64,000 nucleotides of DNA from Toxorhynchites rutilus septentrionalis (taxonomy: Eukaryota; Arthropoda; Insecta; Diptera; Culicidae), in assembly GCF_029784135.1 (NCBI RefSeq), contig NC_073746.1:163546296-163610295 (forward strand), read 5' to 3'. The notes under the pieces are model-generated. The model had not been told where the DNA came from. It worked only from the letters and a program-made list of their open reading frames with translations, and made no database searches. Both the position numbers and the translations under genes were made by a program. Position 1 is the first letter of the stretch. Each line of letters begins with the position of its first letter. Below, one piece after another: positions 31,040-41,842 of the stretch.

Positions 31040-32197
31040 AGTAGGATAAATGGTTTTGGTTTGTCCGATTTGGGGTGTTTTCACGAAACTGATAGAGGAA
31101 CTGGTACAAATTCGGTACCCCGTGAGTCGAAAAAAAAACAAAATGGGGTACCGAATTTGTACCAGTTCCTCTAAATGCAAATCGATTTTTCTTAATGAAA
31201 ATCACGTATAACCAAGACGAGTTTGGGTTTGTTGAAAAAGCTCAAGTCTCTAGTTGCTAATACTACAATTAAAGAGCGGATCTTTCCACACTTCAGTGAA
31301 TAACCGTTCTCTGCTTCCATAAAACCCAGTGTATTGCTAAACCAAAATGCTTAAAGTTTCTGGTAGACAAATATGCTAGAAAACTTTGAATACGTTTTTC
31401 TCAGTTGCTGATTTTGGAACATGGGACAACTATGCGTAGAACGACAGATTAGGCGTTCAAATTATCCATTTTTTATGTTTTTGGACGATTTTATTCAAAG
31501 CGAAATTATGATCATGGTTTGTCCGGTTTTAGAAATCACTATTTTTGAATGAAGATATTCGAATTTTCAAGTAGATGTTGCATTTCTCATTGCTTGAGTG
31601 TAATGTCATCATATTGATCTATTCATAATTTAGGCTATCTTCAGAATATTGCCCTTTCTTGGGCTTTTTGAAGGTGAGCATCATTCAACAGAGAGGAACT
31701 TTATTTTTGCTACGTACGAAGGACAACATAAACAAACTGCAGCGCGTCAAGCGGCTGCCATAGTATCAATGTGGACAAACCAACATCAGCGCATTGAACA
31801 AACCATGCTCAAAATTGAGCTCATCGAGATGCATTATATACATTATTTAGATGTATAAATCAGATCCAAATAGTGTGCAAGCATGATGTTTACAATATTT
31901 GTAAGTGTTATAATCCAGAAAAGCTCTGAATACGTACCAAATGATCATCTAGTGGTTGATTAAAAGTTAGCTCAAATGAGGGGCGCTTTGACACCAATAG
32001 AAGGTGGACTTTTTAAACCTTTAAAACATGTAAATCCGTAAAAATATCCTATAAAACTACTGTAAATCATGAAAAAGACAATTTTATTTATATGTTTTGA
32101 AACATTTGAATACCTGATTTGACACAGGTGCGGATTCAAAAAAGTGGATAAACCATGATTATATTTTAGACTGAACAAACCAGCATCATTTACCTTA
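31040..32197 (-). mobile_element. pogo-like DNA element, reversed copy
   Basis: The ends are 'ggataaatggttttggtttg' (31042) and 'gaacaaaccagcatcatttacc' (about 32175-32196). The body matches 50277-51236 in reverse for most of its length. On the minus strand near 31690-31640 it encodes a KKGQYSEDSLN-like stretch, a trace of the psq-type helix-turn-helix start of pogo transposases (compare MPKKRQYSEESLN at 50831). The words 'gatcatggtttgtcc' and their complement recur inside. The rest of the transposase is absent. A palindromic insertion sits at 31095-31171. Confidence 0.65.
31093..31173. mobile_element. 77-bp perfect hairpin insertion with TA duplication
   Basis: The arms at 31095-31121 and 31145-31171 (starting 'gaggaactggtacaaattcg') are perfect inverted repeats of 27 bp around a 23-nt A-rich loop. 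TA lies on both sides (31093-31094, 31172-31173). The paralogous element at 50277-51236 has the uninterrupted sequence 'gcaactagtaaatgc' (about 51187) at the matching point, which proves insertion. Folded, a transcript would look like a pre-miRNA-sized hairpin. Confidence 0.8.
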
Positions 32198-33560
32198 ATA
32201 TGCGTTTGAAAACTCTTAAGGAATCGTTACATTCTTCGTAGAGTAGGGGGGTCCTATATAGAAATCAAAGACATAGTCCTATGTCAAAACCTTCATGTTT
32301 CAAAATAGCCGATGTTTTTCGGCTAATGGTGAAAAATACGCCGAACGGGTTTCACTCTATTTAACATACTGTCTGTACATCACGATGCCACTCATCTAAT
32401 GCAACAACTACCCAAATGTCCGCATTTTGTCAAGCGGGTTTGTCGAGTCGCTTCCAGCGCTTCACTGGATCAAGCCAGATAGAAGGATACGTCGTCGGTG
32501 GCAGCATCGACAGCGAACAATCTTGCCTCATGCTTTCCGCATATAAGTTGAAAATTAAAATTCTTTGTGTTTTGATTTTATGGGAGCAAATTTTATTACT
32601 TGGAGGGGGATCGTAAAATTTTAGTTCAGTCACACTGCGAATGTTGAGCTTGCGTTGAGTTGCTTGCTTGCAAACACACAGAGCAACGGCGAGAAAGTAC
32701 ACTTTTTGTCATTCGTCCTTTCACGTCCCACGGTTGATGTTTTTGCGATCTTCCGAGTCCCGGCGATGCTGCTCAGCAACCAAGCGCCCCCGCATCGAGC
32801 GTGGATTCATGGAGTACGAAATTTGAGGGTGCTACGGAATTGTCTCTCTCGAACCGATGGTGAAAGTTTAGTGCTTTTGTTTCAACGGTCCGAATGAAAT
32901 CGAAGAAATATAACTACATACTCCGGAACCATCGCTGAGCACACGAATAGGGTGGGGCGGAAGCTTGTACGAGAGGGTGACAATTTTTATGGTGTTATGC
33001 ATATTAGATTGCTTTTTATTACGAGCATGGCGGATATAAAGATAATCTTATGTGTGGTAAATAATTTCCCGAAATGGTATTTTTGGCTTTCTCGGGCGGT
33101 GTGGTGTTTGGGAACCGGTGAAAACGAACCTGAAAGCTGCGAGCAATGTGTCGCCATGGCCGTTGTTTGGACGGGAAGGTTGTCACGATGTGGTCAACGA
33201 GGCGGAGATCAAGGAGGGCCATAAAATTCGAACCATTGCATGAAGTGGTAATCACCAGTAATGACCGGCAAAATGAGACGATATGCATATTAACAGTAAA
33301 ACTTCAAAGTGCACAGTATTTTCTGTTTATATTCGAAAGGGTTAAAGAGGAGTTGTCGAGTGTTGAGTTATATTATTTTATTTGCGTGTACATAAATGCT
33401 CCAGCTCAAGATTGCGTATCGCTATGGAGCAATTCCAAATGAAATCGACAAATGACAAACCATGAGTATTTTTGATTCGAATGAAAATTTGTATTCCGTT
33501 TGGGTTGGAGGAAATATGATGATAATTGATGAAAAGATTTTTTGTTTCAAATCACATCAA
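32198..33560. other. Unannotated sequence
   Basis: GC content is higher in 32700-33230, with open frames on both strands, but no domain is recognised and frames overlap. It could include unique host sequence. Confidence 0.4.
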
Positions 33561-33742
33561 AATTCAAAATTTAGTGGAGGCGATCTGGCGTAGTGGTAAC
33601 ATCCATGCCTCTCACGCTAAAGGTCACGAGTTCAATTCTCACTCCCGACATTCTTCCAAAAATGGAAGTAAAGGTGACGAACCAGCCAAATGTGTTGTGA
33701 AAGTCACTATAATACAGATAAAAAAAAATTCAAAATTTGTGG
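33561..33742 (+). mobile_element. tRNA-derived SINE, family 2
   Basis: The body at 33578-33726 has A box 'tggcgtagtgg' and B box 'gagttcaattct', then a short tRNA-unrelated region and an A-rich tail. It is flanked by 'aattcaaaatttagtgg' (33561-33577) and 'aattcaaaatttgtgg' (33727-33742), a target duplication with one base difference in length. It is unrelated in sequence to the family at 14505. Confidence 0.85.
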
Positions 33743-34370
33743 TTAAAAATGATTTTTAACATACAAAAATTTGAAATTTCATAAAAAATCGATGTTCCAC
33801 AAAGTTCGTAAAATTTTTTTTTTAATTTTCTACATGACTTCTATTTTATATAAAAAAAATTAAAAAATACATATTAGTCCAGTAAAATTAGAGTTTCACT
33901 TGTAACAAATTGGCGGAAAAAAAATTTGGTGCTTGGGAAGGTGTCCTAATCAACATACAAAAAGTCTAACAAAATCGGATCGGTGTTAGACTTTATATCT
34001 CCCTCAAAACTCCATATTTTTGCCCGCTGAAACAGTTCTTTGCATTTTTCTCGCTCCCCATCTCTTTTTTCGATAAAAGTACTCTATACAATCTTAAAGA
34101 GCGTGAAATTTCACATAAATTTGATTCTATGAAATTTTTTGTACGACAACCCCACGCGAGTTACACCCCTAATAATACCCAGAAATCTATATTTTCGTTA
34201 ATTGCAGTACTCGCGTAGCTGAAAGAAATGTTTATTTTGGTGTGGTGTATTTAACTAAGGATTCAAAATGTTTGTAATAGATTCCCAAGGTAATCATTTT
34301 CAATGCCCAAAAAAAGTACATAGAACTTCACTCATGATCGGAAAAAGTTTATTTTGAATCATTAATCATC
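33743..34370. other. Unannotated AT-rich sequence
   Basis: No coding or repeat structure that I can support. Confidence 0.5.
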
Positions 34371-34379
34371 ATCATTAAT

Positions 34380-35760
34380 CATTCCTCGAAGAAAATATCA
34401 TCATTGGTGTCATCTGGAACACAGCAATTCAAACAAGCTTTACCTACACAATGGCCGTAAGCTTTAGAGCACTTCATACCTGAAACAGAAATACAATTTG
34501 GTTGTAAAGTTTGGTATTGTTGTTTGTGAACTTGAATCACTTATGTACAAACATAAATACACACCATGCTTGATATATTGATATGATTGATAAGTACAAC
34601 CTGATGTACATCCTTTCTTACAATTACAAAAAATGCATTTCAATGAATCGTTCGGTGCTGGTGCCTTAATCGTAAATATTGGCTGGTATGTGTCGTCGCA
34701 AAGCTTCCATCCCCAATCAGCAGGATCTTCAAAATTTCCTTGCCAATGCTGTATTTGCAAATATGTTCTGTAAAGATGTTGACGGACAGCAGCTTCGGTA
34801 GGGGGTAGATTTGCTAGCTTAATGGTCTTGTTTCTTGCCACGTTCGTTCAACGTCGATTCAGATTCAGGATCTCCACCATATAAAGCCATGACAAATTTC
34901 AGGCCTTCCTGGCTGGACCCTTCCGTATAAAATATTTCAATAACTTTGGAAAAATCGTATTTGTGAAGAATTTTCTAGGCTGTATTTTTCCCTTTTTGAA
35001 AAAATGCAGAGGTAGTGTCGCAACCAGTTATTGAATGCAAGAATAGAAAGAGTTCTCCAGGTTTTCTCGTTGATTATCAGCCATTGAGTATAAAGTAGGA
35101 CGATTTTCATCGTTTGTCTGCTTCGATAAAAAGATTGAACAATCTAGTGGTGTTTTTGCACACAGCAGTACCATTAAATCAACGTCTTGGCGAACAACTA
35201 CAACCGAGTGCGACTCTTTAATTTTTGAAATCTCGATCGCGGTATTCCCAATAAGACAGTCCGCATCTCCTGGCGCTTGTTTAGTCGATAATCCGCTTGA
35301 AGTAATGGCAGTCGTTAACAGCTCTATTATACGAATTTTATTTTCGCTACACGCGAAAAAATCTTGAGGCTTGAATTCGAAGATTGTATCTGGCGCCATA
35401 TCTATTACCGCAATTCCTTCTCCTTCATATCGTCGGATCCTCTCAACATGTTTGATGTCTGACGGATAATAACCATCAAAGACGACGCACACATTATTAC
35501 CGTTTGGATAAAAGACGTGTAAGCATCAATAATTCCTTTCACAGTTGATTTACTTTCTCAAGAAACTTCATGTAATAAGAATCCGCTATCGATAATATAA
35601 AAAGTATTTCCGTCAATTTCAACTGAGCTTTTCTCCAATACAGAATACAGGCTGGATTTTTGAGTTTTTCTCATACCAATTTCATCGAATAATGATAGAG
35701 GATATGGAGCTCATATTTGAAATACTTTCGAAGCTCATTATCATTTTTTTTTCAGTAGTG
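34380..35760 (-). pseudogene. PIN-like nuclease / CXC-motif protein, decayed
   Basis: The minus strand encodes, in order, SVEIDGNTFYIIDSGFLLHE (about 35610-35560), CVVFDGYYPSD (35492 on), a PIN/FEN-like core GDADCLIGNTAIE...VVVVRQDVDLMVLL with acidic residues, and SITGCDTTSAFFQKGK. FVMALYGG, NLPPTEAAVRQHLYRTYLQIQHW and a cysteine cluster CNCKKGCTSGC follow. A GT-AG intron (about 34565 to 34482) separates the last cysteine exon (MKCSKAY...C..CLNCC, ending near 34385). This is a dispersed arthropod gene family of unknown function. Two frameshifts (near 35045 and 34845) and one in-frame TAG (near 34980) make this copy non-functional as read. Confidence 0.7.
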
Positions 35761-35763
35761 ATA

Positions 35764-36084
35764 TTCTGTGGAATAACAGTAGAGAATCTATGATCATACT
35801 ATTTTTCTTGATTTTAATCACCAAGGACATTTTGGAAAGCGATATTTACCAAACGGTTGTTCGTTCGAGAGTCCAGGCATTTATTAGTGTTTGTGTAGAG
35901 TAATGCGGGGCAAAGGTGCTCACCTAACTGTTGTCGTCCAATAACTCTTGAAATAAAAGCAAATAAAATTCCGTTTGCTTACCAAATTGTAACTATATAT
36001 ACTACCTTCGAAACGTAGTACAAGCATTTCTCGAGTTGTGTTTGTAATTGAACAAATACCTATTTTAATACAAAAAGACGAATG
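35764..36084. other. Unannotated sequence
   Basis: No feature recognised. Confidence 0.5.
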
Positions 36085-36740
36085 CGCATCCGCGTAAAAA
36101 AAAACCGCGTTAATTGGAAAATCCACGTAAAAAAACGCATTAATTGGAAAATACGCGTAAAAAAAACCATGTCACCTAACGATAGATATCAAACGGGACT
36201 ATCCCTATGTAGAACGGAAGTAAAAAGTTGAGTGTTGCTCGCTCCCGAAAACCCGTAGTTTTTTCCTGCAATTTCGTTGGTTACTGGTAGCTATAGTTCG
36301 GTTTTCCTCACGAATGAGGACATCTGCTGTTGCTAGAAGATTTCCTTGTGATTTGTACACTCTACTGCCGATGCCTGTGCAGTACCACTGTTGGACTGTC
36401 CAGAGCTAAGTAGACAGGGAAATCTATTCACGAATCGCTGCCCGTAAAAACCCCGCCCATTGTACAGCCCGCTGAGCTACCCGTTACCTAACACCTGAAA
36501 TCCACGTAAGAATCGTGATAAGGTGCGGCCCTAATTTCCTTCATAAGCCCTAAGCTGCGTTACCAGCACTAATTACCGTAATATGCTCTGATGGAACATA
36601 AGAGAAAAATGTGAGCTGAGGGGGATGTGATATTGCGCGGTAAAAAAACCGCGTTAATTGGAAAATCCGCGTAAAAAACCGCGTTAATTGGAAAATCCGC
36701 TAAAAAAAACGTCGTAAAAAACCGCGTTAAAATATCTGGG
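36085..36740. repeat. Element with 30-bp tandem repeats at both ends
   Basis: The left end (36091-36172) and right end (36641-36733) carry direct copies of a 30-bp unit: 'ccgcgttaattggaaaat' then 'ccgcgtaaaaaa'. The middle 450 bp is unrelated and GC-richer. Both arrays are in the same orientation. The layout parallels 691-1274. I do not recognise the family, and no ORF of note is present. Confidence 0.6.
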
Positions 36741-36987
36741 TGTATAAATTATCAAATATTTCTCTTACTAAAATCGATACGCCCTTTTCAAAAATTACAC
36801 TTGAGTCAAAAAATTCCCAAATGCTGTGGAAAACTCATATTTCCTCCAACCCAAACGGAACACAAACTTTCGTTCGAATCAAAAATACAAGTTTTTAAAG
36901 TTGAACTTCAGATGTCTTCAGGCTTCATATGCCCTTCCAGCATCAAATCAAAACAAATATGTTTTGTTTATTTGATATTAGCGGGAA

Positions 36988-37592
36988 TTCGTATAAAACT
37001 TTAGATGTATGATAATCACGGTTCCCGGAATAAATCGCCACAGAAAACGACTGCAACAGAAACCACCGCTTATAAAATGTGTAGTAGGCTATAAATATTG
37101 TGGCGCGGTATTGTATTTCAAAACAAGAATTAACCGGGCAAACGTATCGCCCCAGGCAAACGTAACGCCCCGGGCAGACGTATACCGTCCGACGCTCGCT
37201 AGAGCTCGGTCGGACATTGCTAAAGGATCGTATCCTATGTTTCAAACTAACCGGGCAATCAGTGGATCCCAGGTTTGCGTGCGAGACACCGCCGCTTCCG
37301 ACGGCGGGTCGGCGGTGGACTCGGATTGCGTCATCTTGGCGGCATGGGCCGCCTCGATTCCTTATCCTCGCCAAATGGGGACTTCGTCCCCATTACATTG
37401 TCCTCAGAATAAATTTCGAAAAACGAGAACAAGAGAATAAATTTATAATAGAAATGTGAGGCACATGATGTTTTTCCCGCGCCAAATATTTCTAGCCTAC
37501 TACACTTTTTCTAAGCGGTTGTTTCTGTTGCAGTTGTTTACTGTGGCGATTTATTCCGGTCACCGATAATCACATCTAAAGTTTTATACGAA
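36988..37592. mobile_element. Foldback element with ~120-bp arms
   Basis: The left arm (36988-37112: 'ttcgtataaaactttagatg', 'aataaatcgccacag', 'gcaacagaaac', 'tgtagtaggcta') and right arm (37474-37592) are inverted copies with scattered mismatches. The 360-bp centre is GC-rich and holds an open frame (37009-37440) with a segment shared with the unrelated palindromic element at 61245-61775. No transposase is seen. Confidence 0.75.
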
Positions 37593-37599
37593 GTTTTAT

Positions 37600-39110
37600 A
37601 TTTTGCTAGTTCCATATTTTGCTAGCGAACCACGCATTTTATCAACAGATGTTCGTGGGTGGACCTCCCAGCCTTGCATGAAAAGTATTCACAAGTCATG
37701 TCAGTTAACATCCCCACTGACAGTGGGCGAGAGGCGATTAGTGCCTCACGGAAGGCAGTTCATTTATTGGTGTGACGATACAGCGGATTTACTGTCTTTT
37801 GCAATGTCCAGAAACGCCCACTTAGGGCCAGAACATGTGTCTTATTCATATTATTAGGACGGAAATAAGCTGCCGTCGTAGCATCGTAAACATAATTGAG
37901 ATTAATCATTTTGGAATTTCCGCGAGAGAGAGAGGCGAGGCATGTTCACTAAATGGAACGCACGCCCATTCTATTATGCGACGCATGTGAAATCGGAGTT
38001 CTATCCTCCCACTCTAGTTATGTTCACAGCTTGACATGGTATTGTTGGCATTAGTCTGCAGAAGATGGATTCGCTAAACAGTCTACATGGATTTGACTAC
38101 TGACGTAGAGTAACAGGTGCTTTGCTCCACTACAGAACACGTCATTAATCTTCAATGCGGGAGAATCCTGACGGTTTAGTCAGTGCATATTAAACAGGTT
38201 GTGGCAATCATTTCTACGGGGAATAAATACATTAACATTATTATTCTGGATAAATCAGCATTTTACGTGCCAGATTCACATTGTCCGAAAGCCTACCAGT
38301 TGCCACTGTTAGCAACTGCAATGCATATTTATATTTCGAAAAAGGCACAAAAATAATACATGCTCTCGTCGTCTGGCTAACTATCGTCTAAGCTCCAACA
38401 CGTTTCAACGTTGTGTGTCAAGGGTGTGAACTGCACTTACAGCTTCACTTAGAAGCCGTACTGAAATGCTGTCGAAACGCACCCAATCGAATGCTTTTCT
38501 CACAATGAGTCGTAAGTTGATTATGAGGAACATTGATGCTGATGCCAATGTTAACAGATGATGACGATGATGCTGATGATGATGATGGTGATGTGCTCGT
38601 TTGGTGTGCTGAGCTTCTTAATGAGATAAGTGCATCTAATAATAAAGCGGAGAGTATGATTATCGGCACATGTAAGGGAACTCGGAAATGAGTGAAAATG
38701 ATTACAGTGATGCCAGTATCACAGATTGTTGATCTACGGATCATGGCTCGGCAAGCAAATTTTAGGCGTGAAGAAAATATCCAACAAGAAAATAGAAAGT
38801 TTCATCTTTGATGGCATTTTTGACGTAGGACTACGCCAAAGTTTCGAAAACCAGAGCGCCCAGGGCACAAAATTTCCATGCTCGTATTGTATTATATAAC
38901 TTGCCGATTAACATTATTTGACGTTTCCTCCATCCTGGTAGAATCCATGATTCTCCTCTACAAATGGAAATATCTCAATCGTTGAGAATTATGTGAGTTA
39001 GTTTCAGAATTCAGATTTCATAAAGAAGTTCGACGATATTAGAAAAATATGGCAGCTCATTCAGCTCTACACTTTAACAGATAAATACAAAGTATCTAAG
39101 TTGGACAGAA
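37600..39110. other. Unannotated sequence with a GAT microsatellite
   Basis: A (GAT)n-like tract lies at 38558-38596, which creates the serine-rich minus-strand frame at 38445-38744. A short fragment of the gacgtaggactacg repeat is at 38821-38860. Nothing else is recognised. Confidence 0.5.
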
Positions 39111-39120
39111 AGTATATATA

Positions 39121-39990
39121 AAGGGTATTTCAATAGGAACGTTACACAAGTAGACTGATAGGGACAGCAAACGACGCCATATTTTTTTCCCGATCTCTTG
39201 ACATTTCTCTTCAGTAAGGTTTGCCATTTAATAATGGAAAGATATACGACCCAACAACGAGTCGAGATTATTAATGTTTACTACCGAAAATCGGAGTCAT
39301 TGGCTTCAACTTTAAGAGCGCTACTTCCAATTTATGGTCGTCATAATCGTCTTGCCAGCAATCCACACGTACTCCATGAGTCACCATTGCATCCCGAACA
39401 AAATACGGCTTGGTGCGGTTTATGGTCCGGCGGCGTCATTGGGCCGTACTTCTTCCGTGATGATCCGGCACATTACTGTGAATAGGAATCGCTATCGCTC
39501 AATGATAACCGAATATTTTTGGCCCGAATTTAATGATATGGACTTGGACAATATGCGGTTCCAACAGGACGGCACCACAAGCCATACAGCGAATTTAACA
39601 ATCGATTTATTGCAAACCAAGTTTGGTGAGCATGTTATCTCACAAAATGACCCAGTCGATTGGCCGCCTCGGTCGTGCGGTTTGACGCCGTTTGACTATT
39701 TCCCGTTGGGCTACGTCAAGTCTATGGTCTATGCCAACAAGCCAGCGACGTTTGATGAACTTCATACGAATATCGAACGTGAAATTGCAGCAGTATCGTC
39801 CGATTTATGCTTGAAAACCGCCGTTCAACGTCTAGACTTCTGCAAGCATGTCCGTGGTGGCCAAGCAAAACAAATCGAGTTCCATACATAATGGCATCAA
39901 ATGTACTTTCACATGAATGAAGAATTTCATTGATATCCAAAACCGTTTTTGTTTTATTCAAAAAAAAAAAAAAAAAACTTTTGCAGCGCT
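39121..39990 (+). pseudogene. DD41D Tc1/mariner element with internal deletion
   Basis: The left end 'gggtatttcaataggaacg' and the right end 'aacttttgcagcgctcttattca' are imperfect TIRs. MERYTTQQRVEI starts at 39233. After YGRHNR, about 200 codons are lost and the frame jumps to NPHVLHESPLHP, removing the first catalytic aspartate. A frameshift follows near 39470. The rest is open (39334-39891): WFQQ-type second motif as RFQQDG, LTPFDYF third motif with 41 residues between aspartates, ending EFHT. The right UTR has an A17 run. Confidence 0.85.
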
Positions 39991-40555
39991 CTTATTCATA
40001 TTATATTCCGCATCATATTCCATCACATGTTATTTTCTACATAAGAAGATCTCTGATACTGAAAACAATGACTCCCCATTGTTTGATTAAAAAAATACAG
40101 TAACCCCCGTCTCACATCGTAAGATATTTCTTCTTGAGACCAAGACCTCCCTAATAACTGGAGAGCCTTTCTCCTCAACTCTCCTACCTTGTTACTCAAC
40201 CCTCGATCTCGCTATACCTCCTTTCACCTGTCGAGGTTCATCCAGACGATCCCCTGGCACTGGTTCATGAGAGATGCTTTCTCCTAGCCCAAACCGAATG
40301 GAAAAGTACTCAATAGAGTGTACCCCAGTAGTAAAAAATTATGATGCTCGCAAATGCATTTGGGAATTCGCTGCTGACAATCATTTCAAGTTGGAGTATT
40401 AAGTTTATATCCCTTCAAATAACGAAGAAATTACAGGAGTGATAAAAGGACGTGTAAAATTATGCAAAAGTGAAGCAAAAGACATGTTAAAGATACTCTT
40501 TTTGAAGATTGTTAGCATCCTGTACTGTTGACAATTTGAAACAGTCTTCCATAAA
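39991..40555. other. Unannotated sequence
   Basis: No feature recognised. Confidence 0.5.
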
Positions 40556-40559
40556 CGGG

Positions 40560-41036
40560 AAAACATTACGCCGTTCGATTCGTTTCAATTTCTGGCTGTG
40601 CTCTCCTGTGCGACTTTTTGTATCAAATGAGGACGATCCCTTTTCTGAAAAAAAATATCATATTGCTGTATTGTCAGTATTGTGAGGAAACTCCACAAAA
40701 GCTCTTTGCACGTTAAATTTACAAGAGCCGCAGAGATAAACCGAACCGTTCTTTGAATAAATAATCGAAACGCGTGAATCCTGACACCAATCAGCTAAAG
40801 TATGTCGTTGAAAGAAGCGACAGTCCTAAATTGAGCGGACTCGAAGGTAAAATGTTAAACCATCTGGATATGTTAATTGTGGTCCTTCAGTTACTAAATT
40901 TGCGATATTAAAGTTATTCCGAAAAATCGGCGAACTAAGATGGCTTCCTTGTTGTATCCCAGACGTAGCAGCAAAAATAAAGATTAGCAATCGCCAATAA
41001 CGACGAGATCGGAGATAATTCGGTTTTATAATGGAA
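40560..41036 (-). pseudogene. LINE reverse transcriptase fragment, decayed
   Basis: The minus strand reads SGIQQGSHLSSPIF.NNFNIANLV (RT motif B, normally GVPQGS.L.P..F), then LTYPDGLTFYLRVRSI (motif C, with the catalytic YADD changed to YPDG), then DCRFFQ..TLADWCQDSRVSI. It is Jockey/CR1-like, with frames broken beyond 40826. It abuts a CTGACCCGGC repeat that probably inserted into it. Confidence 0.7.
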
Positions 41037-41842
41037 CTAGCAGACCCGGCAAACTTCGTCTCACCCAGAATGGATTTGTTGTTATGAATACTTTCAAACA
41101 TTCACGTTTTCTTGCTAAGCGAGCGTTCATGGGTCCAATCGCAATACTTCTAATTGATTGATCTTCTGATTAACCATTTACAATTTCCTTTTACTATAAA
41201 TTTTGTAGTATTTCTAGCAGAATTATTCATTATAATATAAAATTATTTTCAGGTACATATGGGATAGAAAATATAATAAAAAAAAGGCAGCTCAAATCGG
41301 AGGCTCTTCCAGAGGAGGGAGGTGTTTCAACCCATCATAGGAACATTTTTCGTACTCAAAAACCCTCATATGCCAAATTTGGCTCCATTTGATTGATAAG
41401 TAAATTCTCGAATTATGTAGAATTTGGTTTTCGGTTGTATGGCAGTTCCCCCCTCTACCTTAGAGTGGGGAGAGGAGTGTCGGACCATCATCGAAATATT
41501 TAATGCCCCCTAAAACCTCTATATGGAAAATTTGGCTCAATTTGCTCGATTAGTTCTCGAGCTATGTAGAAATTTGTGTTTCTATGTATGGCAGTCCCTC
41601 CCCCCTTAGAGAGGGAGGGGGAGTTTAGAATCCGAAACATTTATTGCCGCCTAAAACCTCCACATGTCAAATTTGGCTCCATTTGGTTGATTATTTCGAT
41701 CATTTGTGTTTCATTTGAATGGGAATCCTCCCTTCCAGAGAGAGAGGAGTCTTGAACCAAACTTTCACGCCGATTGGTTCAATAATTTGTAAGTCCATAA
41801 GAATGAGACAGAAAGACAGACAGAAATCGATTTTTATATATA
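41037..41842 (+). repeat. CTGACCCGGC-family repeat, near complete
   Basis: The head 'agcagacccggcaaacttcg' is followed by the family motifs, C-rich units near 41445 and 41590, a shortened 'agacagacagaaatcg' and 'tttttatatatata'. The tail is interrupted at TA 41843 by the Tc1 element. Confidence 0.8.

Noticed and set aside
33578..33660. Apparent tRNA gene
   Set aside because: Promoter boxes belong to a SINE flanked by a target duplication; no intact acceptor stem or CCA-ready 3' end.
37009..37440. 143-codon frame as a host gene
   Set aside because: Lies across a foldback arm and core; the opposite strand is equally open, so only the short shared core is worth following.
38445..38744. Serine-rich minus-strand protein
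   Set aside because: The serine run is simply the translated GAT microsatellite.
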